The notes: a model not told the origin generated them from the sequence alone. 64,000 nucleotides of DNA from Haemonchus contortus (GCA_000469685.2 LS997563.1:35804968-35868967); one strand, 5' to 3'; positions 22,607-35,669 are shown, counted from the stretch's first letter. Numbers and translations are program-made.

Positions 22607-25600
22607 CTAATTCTTTTCTTTTGACGAAGCGCGTTTAGCCTTTTTCGTTTTGAAACCCCCCTTGTTGCCAAAACAGTAGGGACAGCTACCACCAGCAGAG
22701 CCAGCAGTCGTGATTGGGTCGGGGATACCGTAGCTACCATAGTTTCCATAGCTATTCGTTCCATATGTGGAAGCACCAAGGTTGTTGAAGTTACCGAATG
22801 AGTAGCCGCTAGTGCCCGGCAGCATATTTTGCATAGATTGTTGCCCTGTGCCGAATCCATAGTTGGGGAAACTGCTGAATGACATCGATGGATAGCCGCC
22901 GAGTCCTTGCGTACCGTAGCCGGAGAGCGCTTGTTGGTATAGGTCTGGTTGAACGACGTAGTTTTGTCCACCAAAGCCTTGGTTGGTGAAACTGGACGTG
23001 GGATATGAGCCAAACGTCAGGCGCCCGGAGTTGTCCGTTGAGGAGACCTGAACGACAGTTGTTGAATTAGATGAATTCAGTCAAAATTAAACAAAAATAG
23101 CTCTCATTCTTAATGGGTGAAAACATTCGAAGGTGTATAGCGGTCTAATTACTAGGGATGTAGGAAGCCAACATTTTATAGTTTGATTACAGGCCCTAAC
23201 GTTGTCGAATACCCATTCCCATATTGTAAACGTAGGTGAACTAGCGTGGGTAAGTACTAGCAGAATAGTTGAAGAAGTATGATCCGTTGCCATTCAATAA
23301 ACTTCATCCATCCACTGTTCTTATACAGCGCTTCTTTCTCTTGGGTGGGCGGCAAGCTCAACGACATTCGCTTCGGGATTGCTATACCGCGTAAATGTTA
23401 ACCCAGCTTGCGATGAACTTGAGCAGCTGGTTATGATACCCCTTTTGATCACTCTACTTACACTGACTCAGGTACATATTTTAGCTTCGAGGTCTGAGGC
23501 CATGGTCCCTTCACTTCTACCAACTACGAAAGCTATAGATGCTGCAAATTTCACAACGATTGTGAATGTGGGGCTTAGATGTTCTTAGACTCAGCTGAGC
23601 AACAAGTTCATCACGGTCACTTCGGGTTGAAATGTTAGGTAAAGCCGGTGTAGGAAGGCGGCATGGGTTATCGAAAAACACTTCAAGAGACTAAAATTTT
23701 CCAGAGCCCTTCGTTTACCCTTTTACAAAACCGATCTTCTCGAGCTATGGGCTACACATAAGAGGAAAATTGCTATATAAGAACGAGCATGCTTCTAGCG
23801 CGGAAAGGTTACAGGTTGCTACAGGGCTTCAGTGCAGTGGGTGCAGCTGAAAGAGAAACTTTCATTGTAGCTGTTACCTGCAAACCGTGAGAGTCGCCTG
23901 TATTAAATACTCCCACAACCAACAATTACTAAAAAAGGCGAGCAATCGGCGACAGTCGCCTTCTATCTACCAAAATAATCACCAAACCGGACTGCGGGAC
24001 ATTATACTACATATTTAACCATAAAGCTTGGTTACTCAGGTGATCGTTAAGGCATATTCCCTACAGTACCCCGATACTGCACTTTCGGACTTATGTTCAT
24101 TCAAAATTCTTTAGATGAGCTGAAATGCCATGAAATTTTGATCATTCTGGAGGTCGTGAAACAATCGGAACCGCCAAAGAGCACGTAAAATGTCGTATTG
24201 GTCAATTCTATTGATCTATCTTCATACAAAAGTGAGACAACCTTTTGCGTTAACGTAATTGTTTAGAATGACCATTGTGGTTCTGTTAGAGTCAGTGGTA
24301 CCGAACATATCTGAGTCAGAGTACTGTTCAAACCATAATAAGTGTGGGGTACATTTTTAGCGGAAAAGCAAATATTTTGGGAAAAAAATATTGAATTGAT
24401 GGCGAAGAATGCGAAAAAATCGCGGAATTCATGCGATATAGGCCTTTCGAAAGTGGTGGAAGAAGCGGTTTTAGAGATTACCATGGCGGGAATGCTATCG
24501 AAAGGGCATCTGTTAAAGGCACAGTTCTCGATAAAAATGGCTTATGAGATGTCCCATCAGGATAGATTTGTGGTACATTTGTATACCAGATGTATCGCTG
24601 TCAGGACAGAAAATGGCCTTGGCAAGTCGTTATAGAGGCTCGAAGATTGCCGCGTGTGTATCCTCGGACTAGTTTTTAGAGGCTGCATCATTCACAAGGG
24701 AACTCGATATGGAACTTCCAACAACTTGTCATGGCCCATAGTGACAGTCAAAGACAATTTACAGTTTTAACTGGACGACTGAAATCTCGTCCGAACACTC
24801 CCTTCATGTCATTTCCGTTATGGTGACTTCGTACAGACTCCATTTTCACTACGTTTGAAGAACTTTTTTGCGAAATCGACGAGTTTTCTCGCTACCTTCA
24901 CCACCGATGCATTAGTCCCAACCAATACTTCCGCTTTTCAACTTGAAAAGGGGACCTTTAATTATGGCGAGCTATGTCCTCAAGCTAAAAATCTCTAAAA
25001 TTGCCTTCCAGTGAGTCACGACGAATGGTGTTCGAGTTCCCAGAATGGGCGTCCCTTGTGAGTGGTGCAGCACTTACAACTCCATTAGGACTCGTTTGCA
25101 TCTGGGTGTGGCATACAGTGGATACAGTTTTCGAGCCCTTATTACGCACTATCTAGGTTTTTGATCAAAACGCCATTAGTGGTACTTTTTGGGGCCAGCG
25201 AATCATCCTATGAAATACATCTCAAAAAAGTTCATCGTGTACTTTGCCTTCAATAAAACAGCTTATGGTGAGCAATAACACTACTGGGAGTAGCACTCAT
25301 TGTGCAAACTCATAAATCCTTGGGCGTAGTGGAATGTGGCTTAGCCTGACTAATCGTATGTCCCGTTATTCCCCAAAAAAAAGTCGCTGCTCCGCATAGA
25401 TTATGCCTTTTTGAATCATGCAGTCGAATAGACCTTACCTCATTTATTCGTGTAGCTATAGCTTTTCCAAGTTGGCTTCCAAAATCTGTCGGGCCATTGA
25501 AGTAAGACAAAGGATTAGAGCTGAAAAACTACTCTCCGTTACATGGTAGATAAGGTGGTCAAAAATTCTGGCTAACATACTCGATATTTGTATATCCATT

Positions 25601-26051
25601 GTACGAGCCACTGCCATATTGTGAATTCACTCCAGCACACTGTGGGCAGACAGTACTTTGGATATAGGCGTTCGTGTACTGTAGTGACAACAGTACCAGT
25701 ATTGAGGACGTGGTCAAGTGGCGGTTCATTGAGCTGAAATACTGTGTAAGTAAACAAAAACAAAATTTTCAAACTATTGAACTTCGCACGAGGACGTATT
25801 GAACGATCGTTCTGTTCTCCAAGTCGGGCTGATTTCGAAGAGTAGTTTCAAAACAGTCCAAGGTTGTCTCAAAAGGGTCCATCATCTCGAAGAAGGTTAA
25901 TTTTCTTTCTTTTCTCTGTGCCGTTACCTACCGTCTCATCAATTATACAGTGTACTACTTCCTCTGAATTGTTATCGAAGCCCATTCTAACGTCTCCATT
26001 TGATAACAATTTGCAGCTCAGGTTTCCCTCCGGAGGTAAAGTCGGGATCAT
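22607..26051 (-). CDS. Gly/Tyr/Ser-rich protein with two CPxC motifs, unknown function
   Basis: Four exons joined by phase: 25932-26051, 25581-25678, 25439-25520 and 22607-23047. Donors are GTAGGT, GTATGT and GTAAGG; acceptors are CTACAG, TTTTCAG and GTTCAG. The product is 246 aa. The start ATG lies 15 nt after a candidate acceptor (CTGATTCAG, ending at 26066), a typical trans-spliced layout; an upstream exon is still possible. The N-terminal ~40 aa are charged, with NLSCKLLSNGDVRMGFDNNS. The next exon has VCPQCAGVNSQYGSGSY. The long last exon is rich in G, Y, S, N and Q, with repeats such as TNSYGNYGSYG, then CPYCFGNKGG and a basic tail KTKKAKRASSKEKN. There is no clear signal peptide or membrane segment. 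I recognise no family. CxxC pairs plus a prion-like low-complexity stretch suggest nucleic-acid or assembly roles, but that is only a guess. The 2.4-kb last intron contains M500 MITE copies. Confidence 0.55.
23048..24514. other. intron of the minus-strand gene, no other gene recognised
   Basis: This lies within the last intron of the Gly/Tyr/Ser-rich gene model. A plus-strand open frame at 23379-23588 reads smoothly (NVNPACDELEQLV) but has no family I know and no clear splice context. Confidence 0.3.
24515..24960 (+). mobile_element. M500 MITE, copy 2
   Basis: The left end AAAGGCACAGTTCTCGATAA and the interior match 2611-3114 throughout. The right TIR is eroded to the final ACCTTTAA. It is intronic in the minus-strand Gly/Tyr/Ser-rich gene. 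Confidence 0.6.
24962..25262 (-). mobile_element. M500 MITE, diverged partial copy
   Basis: The reverse complement shares the M500 order of motifs (a GATG...TTTTTTGAGAT start, a CACTCACAAGGGA middle) but is strongly diverged. It lies back to back with copy 2. Confidence 0.4.
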
Positions 26052-26065
26052 CGCGTGCGCCGGTC

Positions 26066-29000
26066 CTGAATCAGGTCGACGGTGAAGATTCTCCTTGGGG
26101 ATCGACGCCTGCGTTCGCTTAGTTTCGTTGCAGTGATCCCGGGTCGTCTTTCTGTTTTACCTCTTTTCGCTACATGATCTTCTTCTGCAAACGCCTTATC
26201 GGCTCATCCCGGATGACAACTTATCCCGAGTTGTAATCTTGGCGAATGTTCACTTAGTGTGAACGCAAGCACAGGGAATGAGAGAATCGTGGGATGTAAG
26301 TAAGATATAGCAGATATTTTTACAAACACTTCAAAATCGCTTCAAAACTGAGTGAGTGACTGAGTGACTAGCGGGGTCGTATTAAACCTAAGACGAATGT
26401 GATCAAATGGTGAATAGACCAATTAATTGTAATAGTAGAGTGTCAAAAAACGTGAAAGGAAGATGCTGAGTCTGAGCTCATGTTAGAAGACGAGGTCTGT
26501 CTGGACAGGCCTCAGAGTCTGAGAGCCATTTGAGTGGAATCCAGGAGGAGTTCGGCTAACCAAACAACGGTCACCGGCACTCGACGTCGACACTCTGGTA
26601 GCTATTGTGGTGAACATGCGCCTCAAGGACTGGACACTTCGTTCGAGCTGGCCGCAGTCTTCAGTCGGCGGAGCACTCGAACGAATTTTTTAACGATTCA
26701 CAGAACCAGTGGCACTTCATGACCTCGAAGACAGAGTGGACTGATTAGAAAACAAGTTCGGCGGCTGCTCTCAGAGTGCTTACAGCTGCTCCGATCCTGA
26801 CTTTATCGAGTGTTCGTTCAGTACCATTGAGATGGTGGTCGAACAAACCGTTCGAGAAGAAAAGTAACTCGGTTCGTATTGGGCTGTTGCATCGGTCATG
26901 ACGGTGCTTTGGTCTGAAGCTTCTCTTCCAAGTTTCTTTCTAATAATGAAATCGAGTGCCATTCAAAAGGTGTTTCCACCAGGAGAAATTATGTCGCGCC
27001 AGGTCGGTAAGTGTTCTCGATATTGTGCTGCATGATCTGAATACTATAGAAAAAATTCAGGTGAAAAAACCTTTTCACCTTACACACCTTTCTACCTTTA
27101 CCTACACCTTTTTATATCCTACGAACGAGTAGAGTACATTCCTTTTGAAATGGCATATCTAGAACCGTTCTGATCAGCAAAATAAGGGAGAAATCCAACG
27201 GCAAGTTGAGTTCGAATTGAATTCTACTGCCGCTGCCGCCGCTTTCACCTAGTTCACCACCCTAAACTCCCTAACTATCCCTACATGACAACGCGGGTGG
27301 ACGGGTGGACTAATTACTCTCGTCTATGCAATGTTCTCGAGACGGCAAGGATTCCTTTGAGATGGTTGGATAATGAAGATGAATTGGGCGATTTCAAGTT
27401 TGATGTACTAGTTTGTAATGAAAGCGATTAATGGTGCTAATAAAAGGTAAACAAGCGTGCACCCGCAGAACACTGAGACAGTAAGCACTAGAGCAGTGTC
27501 AAATAAGGTAATCCAGTGACGAGATCCTTGGGCAGGCTATAAGGCACCCCTTCCGTTGGACTCATTGTCAGTGACTATGGTGCCAGGGGTCGCGGAAAAT
27601 AGGTTTCTTCCCTCTTTAGGAGTTTTATCTTTATTTCGATCCTTGCATGGCCCTTCTCACTCTTTCCTCAGGTGAAGCTTCAATAGAAAAGCACAGGTTT
27701 CAGTTGTGGTTGCTCATCCTACTGGGATTGGAACTGCCGAATTTCAGAAACCGAGAGGAATAGGGTTTTTGAGCAACCATAAACTTTTCCGAACGTAAGT
27801 TCGAAGTAGTGACCATGAGCGGAATCCGTCGAACTTCCATTTTGTCCGTGAGCTAATAAATTAAAATGGTGGCTTGACGAGTAATTATTCGAATCAAGTA
27901 CCCTTAGTACCATAGAACCTTGGTTGGCAATGAACATTTTACAGTTTTGTAGACAGATAGATATTTCATATCCGTTCCTCTTATCTAGCGAGACGGCGTC
28001 CTACGTTAAAGACACCCTTCGTGATACGGAGGTCAAGCGGTCATTCCAAAAAAAGAGGTCACAGGGCAACGAGCTTTCACAATTTTAATTGGCGATACGA
28101 CAACATCACTGATATCGCCAGATTTAAGTCTTGCTGAATCCGCATGTGCAAAGGAAGAAAAATGATATTTTTCAAGCCCTTCTCTGCTGCCTCTCCCGCT
28201 GAGCCCGTCTTGGGTCATCCTTTATAATCTTACCTGCCATCTACTATGCTGTTCATGGCTATTCTACAGACGTGCGAAGCCCTAAGGGTAGGCTTCAGTA
28301 GAATCCCTAGCGTCTCCTTCAGAATTAAGACATTTCATAACCTTGCATAAAATATTCGCTGGATCCTTCGTTTTGAGTGTTCGACTCTCATCCAGGAACC
28401 CGGCTAGAAATGGATTAGTAGCAGCTTGAGAAGGCTCCTTACTAGTTTTACGCGCTTTTTTACCCCTAATATTGACCCAGGAATGATTTTCTACCGATTC
28501 AGGCGAGGGGCCGATGCAATGAAGTGGTGAAGCAGCTGCTTATAAAGTTCAGTTCATTAGGGATGACACTCTCGGGAAGCCCGTCTCTATGACGGAGCAT
28601 GACCTACAAAATCCTACACCGAAATGACTTATTCGATATTCAAAATCTATTTTTTTGAGGAAATTTGGCTGCTTATCATTGCCACCGTACAAAGGAGCTT
28701 CCATGGTATTTCGGAAGCGTGAAGCGAAGCTGTCAGAAAACTTTCAATAGTAGAGAACTACTGAAAAATGAACTTCGGGAGCGAAATAAATGGCTTGAAA
28801 AAAATCTAGATGAGAAGATCCATTCTATGAGAAGATCCAGAATTCAGGTTAGTAAGAATGCGCAAAGTAAAATTGAAATAGCTGATCTGTAAGAGAATTA
28901 GAACGCGTTTCGGCGGTCATTTCAAAATCCGACTGTCTTCAACCCGCTTATATTGGGAGCTCTTGCATCGGACCTTTTTAGTGGCAAAATCCTGTCCGGT

Positions 29001-31633
29001 ATGTTTTGCTATGGTCATACGGTTGCAGTCGCCTCACTGCGTCTAGAAGTAAAGAGCGCTCCAAGGGTAAATATTGACAGAGGTCTGTTTTTCTCGCCGT
29101 ACTTTGGAGGTGGAGCCGTTGTGACCAGCCTTTACGAACCTGCTTAGCCACTCATCATCGCCGTAAGTAGGAAACGTGACTCATTGTGGACGAGTTTCCG
29201 CATTTCTGGAGGCCACTCAACGCTTCAAATCATGTCAGAGGGAATACCGGCTGCATGTGAAAAATATTTAGCGAAAACTGCTTTTGTTTGGTCGAGATTT
29301 GTTATGGGCCGGGCTAGTTAGCTAGGACTGTGTAGCCATTCGAGGGAGCAGTAATTGGGATCTGAGGAAAGACAAACGGTGCTCCAATATCTTTGTAAAA
29401 GAACAAGTTTAGAAAGCTTTGCTACGAGATCTACAGGCCGCTAGGTTGCCACATGAAACAGCTCGTCTTCCGCTGATGTAATGATCTGTTGTCTTATTTG
29501 TTTGCACAAAAGTATCTCGATTGTCCTATTCATTTACTCTTCCTCCCCAGTTGATGAATAACCTCCCAAGCACCATTCTGACCCCAGTACCGCATATTGT
29601 GTGTCGATATTTTTTCAGCATCTGTTATCGCCTCTTTCATGAAGAATCTGTCTCAGAATCTGTCCCAATCTGTCCTTCCCCCCCCCCTATAGCTCCAGCT
29701 GTTTAAAAATTCAAGGTACCTAGCATTCAAACGTTATCTGTCCTCGAGACTAGATTGCCCGTAATTGGGAAAAGGCATCCCACTGAGAAGTGTCGCACTC
29801 AGTCGTGCATTGTCTTTGTTTTTTTTCTAAAGAAAAAAGTTCGCTCTTCATTTTAGGCCACTGTCAACATTCCATTCCTAGAGCGGATAAAGCGGGGGGA
29901 GCCCAAGAAGCGCTGGAGTGTTTCGAGGAATGTCGACAATCGGCTCAGATATAAGCAGGCCATGGGCAGGTTCAAATAAGGGGCGAAAAGATGGGGATAA
30001 TCCTTATTGCACACAACGTAATTGAAAGTACCTTTCTGGGAGCTAGTTTCTAATATTACAGAGATAGTAACGCGTCGCAAAGAGATACATACAAGGGCGT
30101 GAAATTCAATTGACTGATATGATGTGCTCTGTGATACTTTGTATTTCAGACTGTAAAACAGTCCGTCAAATTCTTCCTAACAGTGCCGTGCTAGTTATTC
30201 AGCGACCAAAGTTGAAGGACGAGCATTCCAACGGTTTACAGTTGATTGCGAGACTCCAGCAGAAGTATAATACTTAGAAGGGATCCATGCCGGCCTGGTA
30301 GTTCTACTGCAGTTGCTGCTGCTTCCTTCATGCAGCCAGTATCTTCGGAAAAAAAATTACACCACACATCTTACAGCGCTGCAGCATCGCCTAGGGATGG
30401 GAAATTCACTGGTCGTCATGAATAAATATATGTGCAAATACAGGGGTTTCAAGGTGTCTTTTTTTCAATGAAAGGTACCTCAACGTCTTCAATTTCGTTC
30501 TGTGCGAAAGGATTAGATCGCTGCTTTATGGGCTGATCATGGATTGGCCCATTATTCCTTCCGTATCAGTACTAAGATCAGCTTAAGGGAAAAAGTATGA
30601 CATTGGAGTGAACTGATGCGGTTTATGATGGTAAACTACCATGATCCATTACTTCTACACAAAGCAGCACTGTCGTCCGCCTGTCTGCCTTCTAGCGTGT
30701 CAAGCACATGAACAGCTTCTTAGGTAGCATGTGACTAGAAATCAAGACGATAGCGTATTCGCTTTTGATACGAATAATCAGCCTTTTCCAGAATTCATGT
30801 GTACCCGAACAGTTTCAAAACGTTTTTCTCATCGCAGTATAGTAGCTGGATTTTTCGACATTTCAGCGTTTCTTTCGTATTACCTCCGTATATCAATTTT
30901 CAGTATATCGAGTAGCGTCATTGAAGGCAATCTAGTTCTACTGCAAAGTCCTTTTGCGACCATGAATGCACCACTTGCCACTACAACAACTCTGCCCTCT
31001 CAATATGGATATATAATATTTGTAAAAAACTGCATTGATGGTCTTTTACTGCAATCAATTTTTCTTACTCTGTTTCCCATATTATTTCCAGGCCACTGCT
31101 CATTCTTTTCACGCGAGGGCTAAAGCATAGGGTGCAACTTAATTGATACACTCCGTACCTGAACTGAATCGAAGCGTTTACTACATGGGCAGGTCAGCAG
31201 GGCAACACAAGCTCAAGAGGGGAGAGGGAGATTCGAGTGCCTTCCGAGGATATTTTCGCCATGACTCACCATTCTTGGGACAACATTCTCATCGTGAACG
31301 GAGGCGAAAAACAACGTTAACGAAACAAATGAAACGAAGCACTTGTAATGATAGCGCCTATGTAGGGGAATTTTATGCCTGGCAGCTCTACGAACTCCAA
31401 GCTGAAGAGCTTAGCCTAATTTCTGCTTCTCTAGATCTCTCACTTTCTGGTCTAATTTTTCAAATGTTCATCCACAGCCCATTGCTAAAATCTAACGAGA
31501 GATCCTTACGTTACTAAAGAAAGGACAGGAGCTCAACAGGCATGCCAAGGTTCGTCAGCTCTTCGACGTTCGGATTCCTATTCCTCGAAAAGCCATATCG
31601 TCTCAGAATAAATACAGAAAAACTCACAACTAC
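26066..31633. other. no complete gene; scattered possible coding relics
   Basis: Between the two minus-strand gene models I see only isolated readable segments. A minus-strand stretch near 26765-26935 reads LFFSNGLFDHHLNGTERTLD before a GTAAGC donor. A minus-strand frame at 27719-27937 contains HGHYFELTFGKVYGCSKTLF. A GTGAGTGACTGA-like short repeat lies near 26350. None can be linked into a gene with confidence. Confidence 0.3.
28660..28848 (+). CDS. possible single exon of an unidentified gene
   Basis: A frame open for 62 codons ends at a good donor (ATTCAG|GTTAGT). It contains LPWYFGSVKRSCQKTF followed by a charged helical stretch (ELLKNELRERNKWLEKNLDE). The acceptor side (TTTTTTTGAG) is weak. 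No partner exon was found. It may be a real exon or a coding relic. Confidence 0.2.
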
Positions 31634-31820
31634 CTGCAGAATAGGCGAGTAATCTTTTTCTGGGATTTTGTGCACTCCCTGGAAGTGGCTGCTGAAGAAA
31701 TGCCTGGTCCCTTTGATTTTCTTGGACTTTTGTTATATTTTTCGTGATTTGCAGCATTAAACGCACACACCTCCATTTTTGAGCCACCATCATATTCTGC
31801 TATACCTCTAGCTGATTCTG
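31634..31820 (-). CDS. possible internal exon of an unidentified gene
   Basis: A strong acceptor (TTTTGTACTAG) opens a 187-nt frame ending at TTCTGCAG|GTAGTT. It encodes a peptide with EYDGGSKMEVCAFNAANHEK and SPRKSKGPG. Leading and trailing partial codons show it needs partner exons, which I could not find. It lies just downstream of the ZP-C gene on the same strand. Confidence 0.25.
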
Positions 31821-32336
31821 CTAGTACAAAACAAAGAGATTCGCTCAAAGGTAAGCCGAAGCATCTTCTAGAGTATAGGCCGGGCAGATAGCTTATTGTT
31901 AGTGCTGCTCCAAGTCACTGCAAATCGCCTTTGTTGATAGCATATTCTATCAGTAGCTCCTCGTAAGGCCAGCGATGGTGATGGCCCTCAAAAATTTCCT
32001 TGATAACAACAGAATGACCTATAAATTTCGCCGTGAAAATGTAAAAAGTGGCAGAAATACACTAGTCCTTCTGACGTGATTCCATTTTTATAGTGTCCCT
32101 TATTTTAAGAAGTTATTTATGGTTTTCGGTACTGCTGGCTTTATGAGCCAACTATTAAATACAAGATGTTTCTGAATTCTGTAAAACAGTCAAGAATAAT
32201 ATTTACTGGACCCGTAGCAAATTTGGAAAGAACAAATCGCTGTACATAGTCAAGACTAAGTGACACTGGTAACCAGTTCAGCGAGTTGACTGCCTACTGA
32301 TTACTCGTCTATAATGACAATAGCTCTATCGAGAGG

Positions 32337-34057
32337 TTATCTTCGAATTCGGCCATGTCGACGATAGCGAGCGTTGGCACCTCGTAGTTCTTCCAGAGGA
32401 CGGCATGTGGGTCGTCGACAGACGCCATTCAACTTCAAAAGTAGTTTCACGTTGCACTCAAAGAAAACGGCAGCCTGAAAATAGTTAGTGGTCAAAAGTG
32501 TTTCTCAGACGAGTTGTTTGATGCTCAACCAGAGAAAGGATGATGCAGTGTCCTACTTTCTAAACAGTTAATCGGTCTGGTTTACCTACCTGATCAACAT
32601 CAAGTGAAAATGCGTTTACAAGTAATCCGCCATTGAGATCAGAAGGATATTCGACATGTGGAATAACGTTCGGGAACAAAGAGCAACCAAACTCGTCCAA
32701 TATGGGCACCTGGAACTGCTGGTATATAGTTGTCCTAGAAGCCCTCTGCATCAATCAATGGCACAGTTCACGATGATTTTGAGGTACTGTTTGTAAGTCG
32801 AAAAGAGTAAGGTATTGGTTGGAAATAGCTAATCAGTGGTGAAAGAAACGAGAGAATGCGCCGTTTTTTCGAAAAATAAGGCTCCTGAAAAGTAGGGAAA
32901 ATAGAGGTTGGACGAGATTACTATGACGAAAATGACATACAATGGGCATTTGGACGAGTTTTCATTTGTTGCAACTGCTTTAAAAGCTGACTACTTCAAG
33001 CCAGAACTGTCCAAAATTGCATTTCGTGGTCGCTATGGGTATGCACAAAATGTCTAAAGTTCCTAAGTGGGTTCCCTTGTGAATGATACAGCCTCTACAA
33101 AACCGTTTAAACTCGTCCGCGCATACAAACGGGACAACCTCGTCCCTTCATAGCATCCTCTCTAGTCAGTTTTCCTACCTGACAGCGCCACTTGTGGTAT
33201 ACGAGGGGGCACAGATTTATCCTAACGGGATATCTCATAAGCCGTGAACTGTGCCTTTAATTTTTGGCTACTAACCTTTTGCGATGAGTCCCGTTCACTG
33301 GACACCGTGCAGTTGTTCACCATCAAGCAGTACATACTACTGTCATGGGCTCCATAGCTACATTTCCACGAATGGAAAACAACATCACCAACACGTATTT
33401 TCCTACAATATCGGCAAATAATCTTCACAAAAGAAAATGATAGAATCCTGATTACGGTAGAAATGCAGGCTCTCTAACTTACCCATTTACTTTCGGACCG
33501 AATCGTCCATCTCTGAAGACGGCGTACTCACAGTCGGGATCGGGAAACCTTGAACAAGATTTATTCCAGTAAAAAAAAATGAATTTTCATAGTCCTACGA
33601 ATAACTCAATGATGGTCGGAAGTGAGCGTAGTGCCGAAGGGCGCCTACTACTTGGTCTGAGGATCGAACCGAGGGTATGGCTATCAGCTGTGGTCAACCA
33701 AATCTTCAACAGCAGCGGGATCGGTCAGATTTTACCCAGCTGGTCAAGGCGAATAAAATAGCTGGCTTGTACCTAGGCTGACCTCAGTAAATCATTCTAT
33801 AAACCTCATCTCAAAGAATCAGAATGCTAGGTGAGGAAGATTAGCAAATCGAAGTGGCCCGACAAAGTGGAAACACTAGGAAAGGTTTAAAAAGGTTATA
33901 GATTTAATAGGCCTGAGAAGGAATCGATATCAATTGACAAGCACCTTCCGACTGGTAGTTCAATGATGTCGTCAGCAGGAAAGGTATGATCCTCATGACG
34001 TCTTGGTTTGATGGCTTCTCCATTGATGGTCACAAACAACATCAGCAGCAGTATCAT
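32337..34057 (-). CDS. cuticlin-like secreted protein with a ZP-C module only
   Basis: Five exons in phase: 33945-34057, 33483-33548, 33276-33402, 32590-32718 and 32337-32474. The product is 190 aa. The start ATG follows a candidate trans-splice acceptor (CCCTTTTTAG) by two bases. Residues 1-15 form a signal peptide (MILLLMLFVTINGEA). The rest follows the second half of a nematode cuticlin zona pellucida domain: FPDPDCEYAVFRDGRFGP, KIRVGDVVFHSWKC, SSMYCLMVNNCTV, PILDEFGCSLFP, HVEYPSDL, VFFECNVKLLLK and GVCRRPTC. Eight cysteines sit in ZP-C-like positions. Cuticlins polymerise in the extracellular matrix or cuticle. The ZP-N half, a furin site region and a membrane anchor are not seen, and the protein ends in a basic RYRRHGRIRR tail. 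A ZP-N exon hidden in the first intron cannot be excluded. Intron 4 contains an M500 MITE. Confidence 0.65.
32759..33260 (-). mobile_element. M500 MITE, copy 3, inside the ZP gene intron
   Basis: Both termini are present as inverted GGCACAGTTCACG sequences (left TGGCACAGTTCACGATG, right CCGTGAACTGTGCCTTTAA). The interior is the reverse of copy 1. It fills nearly all of the intron between ZP-gene exons 3 and 4. Confidence 0.7.
33630..33790 (+). repeat. diverged SINE fragment
   Basis: It shares the order GTCAACCAAATCTTC, a GGTCAG...TACC-like stretch, AATAAAAT and GGCTTGTAC with the SINE family described at 35670-35962, but is worn. It lies in the first intron of the ZP gene. Confidence 0.35.
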
Positions 34058-35669
34058 GCCTAAAAAGGGAATGAAACCAATAATCTGATCGCTCTGAGGT
34101 GTTCTCTACCATTGCGCTTTAGCGATCTATCAAAAACGAATAATTGTTTGTTGTTTATGACATGGTAGGAAAGGCGAATGTTAGTTTAGAACAAACTATG
34201 ACAACAACCAAAAAAGAAAACACGACAAACAAAATGCTGATACAAGCTGAAATCATAGACTCAGGACGTGCTCCCAGCTTCCCATGCCCTCCTGAATAAC
34301 AAATCTTCGGGAAGTCAGCGCTTATCTGTCAACTACTCATGTAAGGAGCATGAAACCCAATATGTTTGGAATATATACTGTCTAGGGATACTGCACAGAG
34401 AACAAACCACAACGACAGCGATAGGTACAGGTGATGAAGGTCGGATTGAGCACGGAACGGATCGATGATGTACCCAGCAGCCAAAGTGATGTTTCTTCGA
34501 CCTAAACACGAACCCTGGGCCTAAGAGCAAGGCTCACTAAGGTAAGCGAGATAATAGATCGTTCAGTGAGGAATTTTAGTTCATCTAGCAATAAATTCTG
34601 CAGATTTAATGGACTGCAGTCGGAAAGAACCTGACTGTGCGCAATATCTCCATGTTAATAACATGTGAGTCAGAACGATTTGGGAGTGCACAGTTTCTAG
34701 CAAAAAGTATAATGAAACGTAAAATATAATACACAAATACAGTTATGACGGCTACATACAAGTAGAGCGCTCAGATCAATTTCAATAGATATGAGAAAAG
34801 GGTTTTCCAAGCAGCGGTTTTGAGTTGAAACTACTGAACAGAAAGTCCGGCAACAAATGTAAACTCATGTGGAAGCAGCCACAAAGGTTCTTTCTGTAGT
34901 AAAGAAATATTATTGGTTTGTATGGCACAGACATTCGATTTTTAAATAATTGGACAGCAAAATTATTAAGCCTGTTGAAATGACAAGTACAATTATTCGC
35001 CCCTATTTGCTGAAGTCCTTGGTAGTACAGTTTTGATACATCTGGATAGATACACCTTCAATGTTTCACACAGGGAAAGCGTTGATGAAGAATAGCAAAC
35101 CGAATTCGACGAAAACCGAATTATTGCAAAAATTAAAGTTTCAAGGTCATCTTGAATCAGTTCAGTTTCCAGAGCTGGAGAGGACATTATGATGAAGGGG
35201 TATTTTTGACGAGATTTCAGCAGCTGTAGAGCAACGTACGCAATTGCCTAGGGAATCAACTGCACAACTGAAGCTCTCCATTTGAGGCGATGCTACAAGT
35301 GATAGCTTACACAAAAACACTGTTTCTTGAGAATTTCGAATGGCAGTGTACCGCGAGGAGGGCTTCTGATCCTTTTGCTGCGTCCAAGCTAGGCCAATTT
35401 TCCACGCGTGAACCATGTGGTATTTTTAGCGGCTTTAGGTCCACTTCAATAGCGGATTTTGCGAAACATTTTTATTGCGAGCATATGTTCGGGTTTACTG
35501 GTGGCTGGGTCAGTCGCTCGCATTTCTGAATGGGAAGTCGAAAGCCATGAAGATGAAACCTGGGAATTCAGGAAGAACACTTATCCAAAGAAATATTGAA
35601 TGCGGCACACGATAGGTGAAATGGGTAATTACTAATAGTGAAATATCGTAAGTGAGTAGAAATCAGAGC
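34058..35669. other. no gene recognised
   Basis: Open frames on the minus strand at 34993-35187 and 35162-35416 overlap each other in different frames and match no family I know. No repeat is identified. Confidence 0.3.

Noticed and set aside
22531..23013. 160-codon minus-strand frame
   Set aside because: It is the alternative frame of the Gly/Tyr/Ser-rich terminal exon. The 22607-23047 frame has the coherent composition and splice phase.
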